DNA from: Virgibacillus_O sediminis
GTDB lineage: Bacteria > Bacillota > Bacilli > Bacillales > Amphibacillaceae
Direction of reading: 5' to 3'
Assembly (NCBI RefSeq): GCF_042643265.1
Contig: NZ_JBHRRZ010000040.1
Coordinates: 220,646 to 284,645, forward strand
DNA: 64,000 nt
Part shown: in pieces, positions 35,558 through 45,076 of the stretch
Layout of the letters: the number at the start of each line of letters is the position of its first letter
How positions within the stretch are numbered: position 1 is the stretch's first letter
Position numbers and translations under genes: made by a program
Notes under the pieces: model-generated
Database searches by the model: none
Seen by the model: the letters and a program-made list of their open reading frames with translations, nothing else
Told to the model about the DNA's origin: nothing

Positions 35558-36835
35558 TTACGCCTCCATCATAATTAGTTGTGGATCATTTAGTAACCGT
35601 TTGATCTGATTAAGAGCCATCTGTGCTGTAGCTCCATCAACAATACGATGATCAAAGCTTAAGGATACCGCGAGTACAGGTGCGATAACTACTTCTCCGT
35701 CGCGGACGATTGGCTTTTCCGCTATACGGCCGATACCGAGGATAACAGCTTCCGGATAATTCAAGACCGGAGTGAACCATTGTCCGCCTGCAGAGCCAAT
35801 ATTTGTGATGGTATTGGATGCACCTTTCATCTCGTCTGCTGATAGTTTACCACTTCTTGCTTTTTCTGCCAATTCATTAATTTCTTGAGAAATACCGAAG
35901 ATAGACTTGCGATCAGCGTTTTTTACAACAGGTACAAGCAGGCCTTTATCTGTATCAGCAGCAATACCGATATTATAATAATGCTTATAAACAATCTCAT
36001 CCGTGTTCTCATCTATCATGGCATTAATAATCGGATATTTTTTAGAAGCAGAAACTAGTGCTTTGGCGACATAAGGCAGGTATGTCAATTTGATTTCCTG
36101 CTCGGCAGCCACTGCCTTGAATTTCTTGCGGTGGGCAACAAGTTCAGTAACATCAACCTCATCCATTAAAGTAACATGAGGTGCTTTGGTCTTGGAATTG
36201 ACCATTGCATTGGCAATAGACTTACGGATACCACTCATTTTCTCACGGGTTTCTGGATATTCTTCACCGGCAGCCGGTACACTTGTTTGTGTTGTTTCTT
36301 TTTCTGGTTTCTCCTCATCAGTAGCTGGTTGTGTACCCTGGTCTCCATTCAGGTAGTTGTCAACATCTTCTTTCAGCACGCGGCCATTTTTTCCGGAACC
36401 GTCCACCTTGCTGATGTTCACATCATTGTCTCTCGCATATTTTCTTACTGAAGGCATGGCGATTACGCGTTTTCCTTCATTATCACTTGAGTCAGCTGCT
36501 GGCTGTGACTCTTCTTTTTCTTCTTTTTCCTCTGTAGAGTCCGTTTCAGGAGTCTCATCTTTGGCTTCCTCTTCGGAAGAATCATCGTCTTCATAACCTT
36601 CTGCGTCAAAGGTTATAAGAGTATCTCCAACTACAGCAACTGATCCTTCTTCTACAAAGATTTTCTTAACGGTGCCATCTACTGGTGAAGGGATTTCCAC
36701 AACGGATTTGTCATTCTGCACCTCACACAGAACATCCTCATCCGTAACATTGTCCCCTTCTTTTACAAACCATTTGACGATTTCACCTTCATGGATACCT
36801 TCACCGATATCTGGTAATTTAAATTCATATGCCAT
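35558..36835 (-). CDS. pdhC: Dihydrolipoamide acetyltransferase (E2)
   Basis: Core of the pyruvate dehydrogenase complex, transferring acetyl to CoA. Domains in order: one lipoyl domain (Lys43 in QNDKSVVE), an acidic Glu/Asp/Ser-rich linker (about 80-125), the E1/E3-binding domain (about 132-168, MPSVRKYARD to LKEDVDNYL), a second linker, and the catalytic domain with the DHRIVDGA motif near the C-terminus. The 425-residue length fits a single-lipoyl Gram-positive E2. Confidence 0.97.
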   Translation of the reverse strand: MAYEFKLPDIGEGIHEGEIVKWFVKEGDNVTDEDVLCEVQNDKSVVEIPSPVDGTVKKIFVEEGSVAVVGDTLITFDAEGYEDDDSSEEEAKDETPETDSTEEKEEKEESQPAADSSDNEGKRVIAMPSVRKYARDNDVNISKVDGSGKNGRVLKEDVDNYLNGDQGTQPATDEEKPEKETTQTSVPAAGEEYPETREKMSGIRKSIANAMVNSKTKAPHVTLMDEVDVTELVAHRKKFKAVAAEQEIKLTYLPYVAKALVSASKKYPIINAMIDENTDEIVYKHYYNIGIAADTDKGLLVPVVKNADRKSIFGISQEINELAEKARSGKLSADEMKGASNTITNIGSAGGQWFTPVLNYPEAVILGIGRIAEKPIVRDGEVVIAPVLAVSLSFDHRIVDGATAQMALNQIKRLLNDPQLIMMEA

Positions 36836-36858
36836 TGTTACTACCTCCGATCATTATT

Positions 36859-37836
36859 TTAGAAATTCATTACACTGTTGACTTTATCAATGACGTCATT
36901 ATGATTAGGCAGCCATACTTCTTCAGCATCTGAGAATGCATAAACTGTATCTGGTGCAGCTACACGCAGGATTGGCGCTTCTAAGTGGAGGATTGCTCGC
37001 TCTTGGATTTCCGAAATCACTCGAGCCCCTACACCAGCCTGGCGTTGTGCTTCTTGAACCATCACTACACGGTTTGTCTTTTTAACAGATTCGACGATCG
37101 TATCAATGTCGATTGGAGATACGGTTCTCAGGTCGATCACTTCAGCACTGATACCGTCTTTTTCCAATTCTTCTGCAGCTTTTAGGGATGTGTGGACCAT
37201 TGCACCATAAGCAATCAGTGTTACGTCAGTTCCCTCCCGTTTTACATCTGCTTTGTCTAATTCCACCGTGTAATCTTCTTCAGGAACTTCGCCACGGAAA
37301 GAACGGTAAAGTTTCATATGCTCCAGGAATACAACAGGATCATTATTTCGGATAGAGGAAATCAACAATCCTTTTGCTTCGTATGGTGTTGAAGGGATGA
37401 CCACCCGGATACCCGGCTGTTGAGCAATTAGGCCTTCCAGTGAATCAGCATGGAGTTCAGGGGTATGAACACCGCCACCGAATGGCGCACGTACTGTTAT
37501 TGGCATATTATAGGCGCCGCCTGTGCGGTAGCGCATACGTGCCATCTGCCCGTTAATGGAATCCATCACTTCATATACAAAGCCGAAGAATTGGATTTCC
37601 GGTACTGGACGGAAACCTTGTGTGGCAAGACCAATAGATAAACCGCCGATACCTGACTCCGCAAGCGGTGTGTCAAACACGCGATCTTCACCGAATTCAT
37701 CCTGCAACCCTTCTGTTGCACGGAATACGCCGCCATTTTGACCGACATCCTCACCGAATACCAGCACATTCTCATCGTTTTTCAGTTCTGTGCGCATTGC
37801 ATCAGTGATTGCTTGAATCATTGTCATTTGTGCCAT
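36859..37836 (-). CDS. pdhB: Pyruvate dehydrogenase E1 beta
   Basis: Beta subunit of the thiamine diphosphate-dependent E1. The 325-residue protein begins MAQMTMIQAITDAMRTEL, carries the EDVGQNGGVFRATEGLQ motif and GIGGLSIGLATQG, and ends with the usual NHNDVIDKVN. It lies 3 bases after pdhA. Confidence 0.97.
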   Translation of the reverse strand: MAQMTMIQAITDAMRTELKNDENVLVFGEDVGQNGGVFRATEGLQDEFGEDRVFDTPLAESGIGGLSIGLATQGFRPVPEIQFFGFVYEVMDSINGQMARMRYRTGGAYNMPITVRAPFGGGVHTPELHADSLEGLIAQQPGIRVVIPSTPYEAKGLLISSIRNNDPVVFLEHMKLYRSFRGEVPEEDYTVELDKADVKREGTDVTLIAYGAMVHTSLKAAEELEKDGISAEVIDLRTVSPIDIDTIVESVKKTNRVVMVQEAQRQAGVGARVISEIQERAILHLEAPILRVAAPDTVYAFSDAEEVWLPNHNDVIDKVNSVMNF

Positions 37837-37839
37837 GAT

Positions 37840-38922
37840 TTACTTCGACTCCTTTTCTTTATATTCTTCCAGTTGCTCTTGGAGATTCACAGGAAGCTCT
37901 TCGTGCATGTTGGAAATGAAATCTGTCACTTTTTGTTTTGGATATTGATCCGCTTCTTTAATAGCTTTCTTAATATCCTCTTTAGCTTCTTCTATTACTT
38001 TATTCTCTTCATCTTCGGACCACAGATCCTTGCTTTCCAGAAACTTGCGGAAGCGTACGAGTGGATCCTTCTTCTCCCATTCATTATCCAGTTCCTCTGT
38101 ACGATAACGGGTTGGATCGTCACCTGACATAGTATGTGGGCCGTAACGATAAGTCAGTGTCTCAATGAGCATCGGGCCGTCACCATTGATCGCGCGGTCA
38201 CGTGCATTTTTGGTTACAGCATAAACGGCAAGGATATCCATACCATCCACCTGGATGCCTTCGATACCGGCGGCTACAGCCTTCTGTGCCAATGTTTTAG
38301 CATTAGTCTGCTTTTCTACAGGTACAGAGATGGCAAAATAGTTATTCTGAATAAAGAAGATGGCCGGTGCTTTATAGGCGCCTGCAAAGTTGATGCCTTC
38401 ATAGAAATCGCCTTGAGAAGTTCCACCGTCACCTGTGTAAGTTACTGCTACTGCCTGTTTTCCGCGTTTCTTAATGCCCAATGCCACGCCGGCTGTCTGA
38501 ACATATTGAGCTCCAATGATAATCTGAGGGCTAAGTGCATTGACTCCTTCAGGCATCTGATTACCGTGGAAGTGCCCTTTGGAGAATAAGAAAGCTTGGT
38601 ACAGTGGCAGCCCCTGCCAGATAAGCTGTGGAACATCACGGTAACCAGGGAGGATGAAATCATCTTTTTCCAGTGCGAACTGGCTTCCGAGCTGTGAAGC
38701 TTCCTGTCCTGCAGTAGGGGCATAAAATCCTAAGCGACCTTGACGGTTCAAGGCGATGGAGCGCTGGTCAAGCACACGAGTATAAACCATTCTCCGCATT
38801 AATTCTTTTAATTCATCATCCGAAAGATCAGGCATGTCTTCCTGGTTTACTATTTCTCCATTTTCATTAAGAATCTGGAACATTTCGAACTGACTTTCAA
38901 CACTTTCAAGTACGTGTTTCAA
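37840..38922 (-). CDS. pdhA: Pyruvate dehydrogenase E1 alpha
   Basis: Alpha subunit of E1. The 360-residue protein shows the thiamine diphosphate motif TGDGGTSQGDFYEGIN to QNN, and the regulatory-loop type segment YRYGPHTMSGDDPTRYR. The start is TTG at 38922 with GAGGTGA 7 bases upstream. First gene of pdhABCD. An unusual start codon on the lead gene of a highly expressed operon may limit its translation (inference). Confidence 0.97.
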   Translation of the reverse strand: MKHVLESVESQFEMFQILNENGEIVNQEDMPDLSDDELKELMRRMVYTRVLDQRSIALNRQGRLGFYAPTAGQEASQLGSQFALEKDDFILPGYRDVPQLIWQGLPLYQAFLFSKGHFHGNQMPEGVNALSPQIIIGAQYVQTAGVALGIKKRGKQAVAVTYTGDGGTSQGDFYEGINFAGAYKAPAIFFIQNNYFAISVPVEKQTNAKTLAQKAVAAGIEGIQVDGMDILAVYAVTKNARDRAINGDGPMLIETLTYRYGPHTMSGDDPTRYRTEELDNEWEKKDPLVRFRKFLESKDLWSEDEENKVIEEAKEDIKKAIKEADQYPKQKVTDFISNMHEELPVNLQEQLEEYKEKESK

Positions 38923-39514
38923 AATAGTTCACCTCTTCCTTTCTTATATCCATTAATATTGTTATCTTTACTATCCTTCCCAAATCAGAAAAAAATCGTA
39001 CCTATTTCCTCTAAACCATGTACCCTGTTTTGTTTTTCATTAATCCATATCATACAGAAAATCGCCAAACTGTTACATAATTTCTCCGACAATTACTGGT
39101 ACAATTTTTAATCTGTTTTCATATTAGCCCAAACACGAATCACTGGTCAATGGTTTTGCCTACAAAATTTATTTTATGTTTTATATAACACCCTTTTAAT
39201 TTCGTTTAAAATTAACCAAAAGGCTGTTATAGTATAATTCGATTTCTGTATTATTCTTATCACCGATAACTCTTCAAAAATATTATGCTTACAGTAAATA
39301 ACTGTTTTCAACTGTATCAATGATTCCCTATATACCCTACAAACGAACAAGTACTTTTAGCGACATGCGATTTTATACAACGTATCGCAAAACATGGAAA
39401 CTAGACCTGGCCGTTCCTGCTTACAGATTGGAAAAAGCGGAAAAGTTTTGATCTTTCCTAATCACACAAAAAGAACCATATCCTTTTTGATATGGCTCTT
39501 CATCCAAGTGATTA
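38923..39514. other. Region between pdhA and ykyA
   Basis: 592 bases upstream of the pdh operon on the minus strand. No gene was found. It must hold the pdhA promoter, but no clear consensus pair could be identified by eye. The ykyA terminator is at its far end. Confidence 0.7.
39466..39499 (-). terminator. Terminator of ykyA
   Basis: An 11-bp stem (39489-39499 with 39472-39482) followed by TTTTTG on the minus strand. Confidence 0.8.
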
Positions 39515-40213
39515 TTACTCCTCTGCTGAGGCGCTCTCTTTATCGGTTTCCCCGGTGGAATTCTCTTCATAAGCTACGTTCATACCGGCGCTATCGTAAA
39601 ATTCCTGTTTTAATGCATTATACTCGACAGTTTCATTATTAAACTGTTCGTTGGCTTGCAGGACCCGTTCGTAACTTTCATTTACAGTATGAATGTGATC
39701 CGTCAATTTATCCTGCTCCAGATTTTCTGTACTAAGCATCCGGTAGAGTTCCCTCTCAAGTTCCAAAGACTCCTTATACGCCTCATACAAAGTATCATAG
39801 GCAGCATATCGATCATCCATAACATCGTACATTTCCTGTGCTGCAGCTTGTACTTCCTCTTCTTCAAGTTCTTCCAATAGTGGCTCTATTTCTTTAAATT
39901 CTTCTTTGGAGTCCTCAATGCTGTCTTTCTCAATCTCTATCTTTTCTTCCCGTTCATCGATCACTTCGATAGCCTGTTCAGATACTTCCTGAATCTTCTC
40001 CAATTCATCCATACCCATATCGGCTATCTGGTTGTAAAGCTCCTGTTCCCGCTTTTCCAGCTCCGTAATTTCAGTCTGCTGCTCTTCAAATCCCTTTTCT
40101 AGAGTAACTGCCTCTTCCAGATGGTTATGTATCTGCATTTCGGCCGACTCACTATTGCAAGCAGTCAAAGATACAGAAAGCCCGATCGTTAAAAGAACTT
40201 TTTTCCATGCCAT
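39515..40213 (-). CDS. ykyA: YkyA family lipoprotein
   Basis: A 232-residue lipoprotein: lipobox SLTAC ends at residue 19, and the rest is a long, strongly acidic coiled coil (glutamate-rich, about 30-200). It matches the YkyA family (putative cell-wall binding lipoprotein), located between def and pdhA as in B. subtilis. Function unknown. Confidence 0.9.
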   Translation of the reverse strand: MAWKKVLLTIGLSVSLTACNSESAEMQIHNHLEEAVTLEKGFEEQQTEITELEKREQELYNQIADMGMDELEKIQEVSEQAIEVIDEREEKIEIEKDSIEDSKEEFKEIEPLLEELEEEEVQAAAQEMYDVMDDRYAAYDTLYEAYKESLELERELYRMLSTENLEQDKLTDHIHTVNESYERVLQANEQFNNETVEYNALKQEFYDSAGMNVAYEENSTGETDKESASAEE

Positions 40214-40379
40214 CCCGTTTATTCCCCCGATTCTCTGTTGTTTGGGTCTTAGTATAACACAAAATATCGGATAAATATTCCAATAGCTAGCAGGGCCCCT
40301 GGATTAATTGCTTTTTCTGCTATTCAAGCCTCTGGTATGATAATATATTATAATGAGCAAAAATGAAGGAGTGACCAAG

Positions 40380-40931
40380 ATGATAACCATGAAAGATATT
40401 GTCCGGGAAGGACATCCTGCCTTGACAAAGGTATCTCAAGAAGTAGATATCCCCTTAAGCCATGAAGATAAAGCTCTCCTAGAAGAAATGATTCAGTTCC
40501 TGAAGAATAGCCAGAATGAAGAAGTGGCCGCAAAATACAACCTGCGGGCAGGAGTCGGAATCGCCGCTCCACAGCTGGGTATCAACAAAAAATTGATGGC
40601 CATTCACTTTGAGGACGAAAATGGCAAATTATACAGCTATGGACTAGCAAATCCGAAAATTGTCAGCCACTCTGTAGGCAAGGCGTATCTGGCCGGTGGA
40701 GAAGGATGCCTTTCCGTGGATCGACAAGTGGAAGGGTATGTCCCCCGCCATGCTCGCATTACCCTAAAAGCAACTGATATGGACAATAACCCAGTGAATC
40801 TGCGTTTGAAAGGTTATCCATCCATTGTATTCCAGCATGAAGTTGACCATTTGAATGGGATTATGTTTTATGACCATATCAACAAAGACGATCCATTTGA
40901 AGTACCCGACAATGCCCGGCCTATTGAATAA
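40380..40931 (+). CDS. def: Peptide deformylase, type 2
   Basis: Removes the formyl group from nascent proteins. The 183-residue protein has the three metalloprotease motifs: GVGIAAPQLG, EGCLSV (metal Cys) and QHEVDHLNG (metal His pair and Glu), with the insertions typical of type 2 enzymes (YkrB/DefB class). The ATG at 40380 is preferred since AAGGAG lies 9 bases upstream; the ATG at 40353 is earlier than the ribosome site. Confidence 0.96.
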   Translation: MITMKDIVREGHPALTKVSQEVDIPLSHEDKALLEEMIQFLKNSQNEEVAAKYNLRAGVGIAAPQLGINKKLMAIHFEDENGKLYSYGLANPKIVSHSVGKAYLAGGEGCLSVDRQVEGYVPRHARITLKATDMDNNPVNLRLKGYPSIVFQHEVDHLNGIMFYDHINKDDPFEVPDNARPIE

Positions 40932-40942
40932 AGAACTTCAGT

Positions 40943-40969
40943 CAGTCTCTTAATAGAGGCTGCTTTTTT
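40943..40969 (+). terminator. Terminator of def
   Basis: An 8-bp stem with one G-T pair (40943-40950 with 40955-40962) followed by CTTTTTTA. Confidence 0.75.
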
Positions 40970-41182
40970 ATTTTCCTTCTGAGGTTTGTGAATAAGTTTT
41001 GCCATGCAGTTAAAAATATACGTACTATAAGAAAGCGACGCAGATATATTAATTTTTTCCAGTAAATAATGGTTTTCTGTTTCAATATTCCTTTCCTCGT
41101 ACTATACTATAGTTAAGAGGGATTGGGTCGGTAGAACGTTTTTGTTGCTTTTCTTAATATGTGAAAGGGGATGTGTGTCCAC

Positions 41183-41278
41183 ATGTTAAAACGCCTGAGA
41201 GAAAAGCTTAAAAAACGCTGGAAGGATTTTTTGGGCCAAGGGCGTGTACCTACAACATATAACAAGGACTATTATTAA
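41183..41278 (+). CDS. Possible 31-residue basic peptide
   Basis: The frame reads MLKRLREKLKKRWKDFLG and ends in a Tyr-rich tail KDYY. AAAGGGG stands 12 bases before the ATG. The N-terminal half is strongly basic and amphipathic. It lies alone in the 497-base gap before rpoY. It may be a real small protein or chance; I do not recognise a family. Confidence 0.4.
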   Translation: MLKRLREKLKKRWKDFLGQGRVPTTYNKDYY

Positions 41279-41428
41279 TGCAGCCATCTCAGAATATTGA
41301 TGGATAGAATCACGGAAATGATCACGTACGGAACGAATGCATTTGCAATTAAACATCGAACTTAGACTGGACCAGCGGAAGGCACAGTCTTAATATATTG
41401 ATACAGATATGACCGAAGGAGAGATGAA

Positions 41429-41638
41429 ATGATTTACAAAGTTTTATACCAAGAACTTCCGGAAGAGGTTCCGGTTCGCGAACGCACTAAAAGTGTGTAT
41501 GTAGAAGCTGAAACCATCCGTGAGGTACGCACCAAGTTAAGTGAAAGACAATATAACATCGAGTATATCCATGAATTGGATGAAGCCCATCTAGAATTTG
41601 AAAAACAATCCGGCAATTTCGAGTTGGAGAATGTATAA
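41429..41638 (+). CDS. rpoY: RNA polymerase epsilon subunit
   Basis: A 69-residue small subunit of Gram-positive RNA polymerase (YkzG). It begins MIYKVLYQE and carries VPVRERTKSVYVEAETIREVR, the typical family sequence. GAAGGAGAG precedes the ATG. It is followed 3 bases later by rnjA, as in nearly all Bacillales, so the two are cotranscribed. Confidence 0.96.
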   Translation: MIYKVLYQELPEEVPVRERTKSVYVEAETIREVRTKLSERQYNIEYIHELDEAHLEFEKQSGNFELENV

Positions 41639-41641
41639 CCA

Positions 41642-43309
41642 ATGAAATTTGTAAAAAATGACCAAACAGCTGTATTCGCATTAGGTGGATTGGGTGAAAT
41701 CGGGAAAAACACGTACGGCGTGCAATTCCAGGATGAAATCATCCTGATCGATGCAGGGATCAAGTTCCCTGAAGATGAATTGCTCGGAATTGATTACGTC
41801 ATTCCCGACTATACCTACCTAGTGCAGAATCAAGATAAAATCAAGGGGTTATTCATCACGCACGGCCATGAGGACCACATTGGGGGGATTCCTTATCTCC
41901 TGCGTGAGATCAATGTTCCTATCTATGCCGGGAAATTAGCAATGGGACTTATTAGAAACAAACTCGATGAGCACGGCCTATTAAGAAATGCAAAAATGAA
42001 TACTATTCAAGAAGACGATGTTATTAAATTCCGTAAAACTTCCGTAAGCTTTTTCCGTACTACCCACAGTATTCCGGACTCATTTGGAATCGTTGTGAAG
42101 ACACCACCAGGGAACGTCGTTCATACTGGTGACTTCAAATTTGATTTCACTCCGGTGGGAGAAGCTGCAAACCTGACTAAAATGGCTGAAATCGGCAAAG
42201 AAGGCGTTCTCTGCCTCCTATCCGACAGTACCAACAGTGAAGTGCCAGGTTTTACAATGTCCGAAAAGGTTGTAGGGGAAAGTATCAACGAAACCTTTGA
42301 CCGGGTGGATGGCAGATTGATCTTTGCTACATTTGCCTCCAATATTTACCGATTGCAGCAGGTTGTGGAAGGTGCAGTCAAACACAACAGAAAAGTCGCT
42401 GTGTTTGGCCGAAGCATGGAATCGGCCATTAAGATTGGACAAGAACTTGGGTATATTCAAGCACCTAAAAATACTTTCATTGAAGGAAACCAGATCAACC
42501 GTTTCCCTGCCAATGAAATTACAATCCTTTGTACCGGTTCCCAAGGTGAAGCAATGGCCGCCCTCTCCCGCATTGCAAATGGAACACACAGACAAATTCA
42601 AATCATACCGGGAGACACTGTTGTATTTTCTTCTTCTCCAATCCCTGGGAATACCATCAGTGTGAGCAGAACCATTGATAAATTGTATCGTGCAGGCGCC
42701 GATGTCGTGCATGGAAAATTGAGCAACATCCACACATCCGGCCACGGCAGCCAGGAGGAGCAGAAATTGATGCTCCGTCTGATGAAGCCTAAATACTTTA
42801 TGCCGATTCACGGTGAGTACCGGATGCTCAAAGAGCACGAAAAGCTCGCAGCAATGTGCGACATTGACCCGGATAACTCCTTTATTATGGATAATGGTGA
42901 TGTACTTGCCCTTGGTAAAGACAATGCAGGTGTCACCGGGAAAATTCCATCCGGTTCCATCTACGTAGATGGAAGAGGAATTGGCGATATCGGCAATATT
43001 GTGCTGCGTGACCGCCGCATTCTCTCCGAAGAAGGGCTTGTTATCGTAGTAGTAAGCATTAATATGAAAGAGTTCAAAATCGCTTCCGGTCCGGATATCA
43101 TCTCCCGCGGGTTTGTGTATATGCGGGAATCCGAAGATCTCATCAAAGAGGCGCAGAAACTGGTTTCTTCTCATTTGGACAAAGTTATGGAAAGAAGGAC
43201 TACTCAGTGGTCTGAGATTAAGAACCAGATCACAGATACGATTGCTCCATTCCTGTATGAAAAGACGAAACGCCGGCCAATGGTGCTTCCAATCATCATG
43301 GAGGTATAA
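41642..43309 (+). CDS. rnjA: Ribonuclease J1
   Basis: An essential metallo-beta-lactamase/beta-CASP nuclease with endonuclease and 5'-3' exonuclease activity. The 555-residue protein has the zinc motif THGHEDHIGG (about residues 73-82), the HTGDFKFD motif, and a C-terminal dimerisation domain. It is the RNase bound through GapA-SR1P in B. subtilis; the SR1P gene lies 12 kb away in this window. Confidence 0.98.
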   Translation: MKFVKNDQTAVFALGGLGEIGKNTYGVQFQDEIILIDAGIKFPEDELLGIDYVIPDYTYLVQNQDKIKGLFITHGHEDHIGGIPYLLREINVPIYAGKLAMGLIRNKLDEHGLLRNAKMNTIQEDDVIKFRKTSVSFFRTTHSIPDSFGIVVKTPPGNVVHTGDFKFDFTPVGEAANLTKMAEIGKEGVLCLLSDSTNSEVPGFTMSEKVVGESINETFDRVDGRLIFATFASNIYRLQQVVEGAVKHNRKVAVFGRSMESAIKIGQELGYIQAPKNTFIEGNQINRFPANEITILCTGSQGEAMAALSRIANGTHRQIQIIPGDTVVFSSSPIPGNTISVSRTIDKLYRAGADVVHGKLSNIHTSGHGSQEEQKLMLRLMKPKYFMPIHGEYRMLKEHEKLAAMCDIDPDNSFIMDNGDVLALGKDNAGVTGKIPSGSIYVDGRGIGDIGNIVLRDRRILSEEGLVIVVVSINMKEFKIASGPDIISRGFVYMRESEDLIKEAQKLVSSHLDKVMERRTTQWSEIKNQITDTIAPFLYEKTKRRPMVLPIIMEV

Positions 43310-43317
43310 GCGGAATC

Positions 43318-43353
43318 AAAAAGACCTTGCCCAATCATAGGCAAGGTCTTTAT
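43318..43353. terminator. Bidirectional terminator rnjA/ktrC
   Basis: A 12-bp stem (43320-43331 with 43340-43351), 8-base loop, between convergent genes. Confidence 0.8.
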
Positions 43354-43360
43354 ATATATG

Positions 43361-44029
43361 TTAATCATCATCAATGACCAGATTTTTTTCAAAGCGTGAA
43401 ATGTCTTTATCCGCGCCAATAACTATTAAAATATCTTCATGATTCAATGCGTCTTCCGCACTGGGGGATACGTTGATCTCCTCCCCTTCCTTGATTGCGA
43501 CAACGTTACAACCGTAATTGGCCCGGATGTCCAATTCGGTCAAGGAACGGCCAGCCATCTTCTTCCCGACCTTAACCTCGACGATACTATGATCATCGGA
43601 GAGTTCCAGATAGTCGAGGATGTTATTAGATATAATGTGGTGGGCAATCCTCCTCCCCATATCCCTTTCTGGATGCACGACCTGATCTACACCAATCTTA
43701 TTTAAAATCTTTTCATGATAATCATTTTGGGCCTTTACTGTAATCTTTTTAATCCCCAAATCTGTAAGAATTACGGCAGCCAGGATACTTGCCTGGATGT
43801 TTTCTCCGATGGCTACAATCACATGGTCTATATTCTTTATACCGATTTCTTTTAATGCCGTTTCATCTGTAGAATCGGCAATCACCGCGTGGGAAGCGAT
43901 ATTCTTATACTCGTTAACTTTTTCTTCATCTGTATCGATGGCCAGAACGCTCATTCCTTCTTCACTCAATTCCGTGCAGATGCTGCCTCCGAAGCGCCCC
44001 AGCCCAATTACCGCAAATTCCTGTTTCAT
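43361..44029 (-). CDS. ktrC: KtrC, potassium channel RCK subunit
   Basis: Cytoplasmic gating subunit of a Ktr potassium importer. The 222-residue protein has an N-terminal Rossmann RCK domain (GLGRFGGS at 8-15, acidic residue at the end of strand 2) and a C-terminal RCK_C domain (about 135-222). In B. subtilis, RCK_C of Ktr proteins binds c-di-AMP and thereby closes the channel. The membrane partner is probably KtrD at 59.6 kb. Confidence 0.92.
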   Translation of the reverse strand: MKQEFAVIGLGRFGGSICTELSEEGMSVLAIDTDEEKVNEYKNIASHAVIADSTDETALKEIGIKNIDHVIVAIGENIQASILAAVILTDLGIKKITVKAQNDYHEKILNKIGVDQVVHPERDMGRRIAHHIISNNILDYLELSDDHSIVEVKVGKKMAGRSLTELDIRANYGCNVVAIKEGEEINVSPSAEDALNHEDILIVIGADKDISRFEKNLVIDDD

Positions 44030-44153
44030 TGTACTTCCCCCATCACTCTGAATGTAGTATATACATAATACATGAAGCTATCCATATAAGGCAAGCACGT
44101 CATACAGACCGGACAGGAAGCAATAGTCACCGGAATACTCACTTTAAGATAAA

Positions 44154-44180
44154 AAACCCCTGCCTATAGGGCAGAAGTTT
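44154..44180 (-). terminator. Terminator after ykuV
   Basis: On the minus strand CTTCTGCC pairs with GGCAGGGG (wobble included) and TTTTTTATC follows, 24 bases beyond the ykuV stop. Confidence 0.7.
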
Positions 44181-44203
44181 ATAATCTTCACCTTCTTCAT
44201 CTC

Positions 44204-44641
44204 CTATGACCCCAAACGCTCCATCCTTCTTCTAAGCAATGAGAGCCCTCCCCCGCCGGATTGATGATGTCTTAACCTGCCTTCAGTATCAAATAAATAG
44301 TAGGCGGGAACATGACGTACCCTAAATATCTTGGATAGCCGATCCTCATCATCTACGGCAACCGGCTGGAACAATTCGTGTTCTTCAACCAACCGGCGAA
44401 TTTCTTCCTTTTTCATGTCTTCAGTTGACAAAGGTGTATGAACAGCTATAAACTGCCAGTCACCTTCATATAAGTCCCGGAGCTCGTTCAATTTAGGCAT
44501 ATCTCTTTTACATAACTCACAGCTGATGGACCAAAAATGGATAAGTATCGGCTTGCCGATCAGCTCCTCTCTCGTTATGCCTCCGCTGTTGATCCAGGCG
44601 GTCGCCCCTTCGAGTTCTGGCAGCAATGACCTCAGTTTCAT
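44204..44641 (-). CDS. ykuV: Thiol-disulfide oxidoreductase YkuV
   Basis: A 145-residue TlpA/thioredoxin-like protein. The start MKLRSLLPELEG and the block PILIHFWSISCELCKRDMP with the CxxC active site (CELC) match YkuV closely. The cis-proline loop is HVPAYYLFD. There is no signal peptide, so it acts in the cytoplasm. It belongs to the same stretch as ykuS and dapL. Confidence 0.92.
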   Translation of the reverse strand: MKLRSLLPELEGATAWINSGGITREELIGKPILIHFWSISCELCKRDMPKLNELRDLYEGDWQFIAVHTPLSTEDMKKEEIRRLVEEHELFQPVAVDDEDRLSKIFRVRHVPAYYLFDTEGRLRHHQSGGGGLSLLRRRMERLGS

Positions 44642-44723
44642 ATGTTGTTCCCCCCATTAACAGGATAAGTTTACAGCTCTTCTATCCTATTCAGTTGATG
44701 GCAGGATGTGTTTGTTCCATAAT

Positions 44724-44757
44724 AAAAAGGCTTTCTGTTATATGAAAGCCTTCTTAT
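44724..44757 (-). terminator. Terminator of ykuS
   Basis: An interrupted stem GAAGGCTTTC with GAAAGCCTTT on the minus strand, followed by TTTTATT, just past the ykuS stop. Confidence 0.75.
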
Positions 44758-44764
44758 TATCTCA

Positions 44765-45007
44765 TCATGATAATTTGTCGCTTACTGCTTGGGTAATTTC
44801 TTGTGCATCCATTCCATGAGCATTTACTACCGGACCTGCAATAATTGTATCAGACATGCCCATTACATCCTTATCCTGGCCGGATATGATACAGCAGTCA
44901 CAGTAGGCAGCATCTTCCGCAGATCTCAGATCCACTACTTCATGCCCCATTTCCATCAAAGCTTCTTTCACATCCGTCATGGTGCCTTCCACGCCTATAC
45001 GCGCCAT
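44765..45007 (-). CDS. ykuS: YkuS, UPF0180 protein
   Basis: An 80-residue protein of the UPF0180 family beginning MARIGVEGTMTDVKEAL, with a Cys pair in DAAYCDCCIISGQD. Function unknown. The ATG at 45007 has AGGAGG 7 bases upstream; the longer frame to 45076 overlaps the dapL end and lacks a ribosome site. Last gene of the dapH-dapL-ykuS unit. Confidence 0.92.
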   Translation of the reverse strand: MARIGVEGTMTDVKEALMEMGHEVVDLRSAEDAAYCDCCIISGQDKDVMGMSDTIIAGPVVNAHGMDAQEITQAVSDKLS

Positions 45008-45076
45008 TGTCGTGCCTCCTCTATATATGAAAAAATTTACATATATAGTTTCTGCAGCTGCAGGAAAGATATACAC

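Noticed and set aside
42218..43174. 318-codon minus-strand frame inside rnjA
   Set aside because: It is antisense to the well-conserved RNase J1 gene, has no ribosome site and its translation looks like a frame shadow.
44030..44203. c-di-AMP (ydaO) riboswitch before ktrC
   Set aside because: No ydaO-like core could be recognised, and the upstream stretch contains the ykuV-side terminator.
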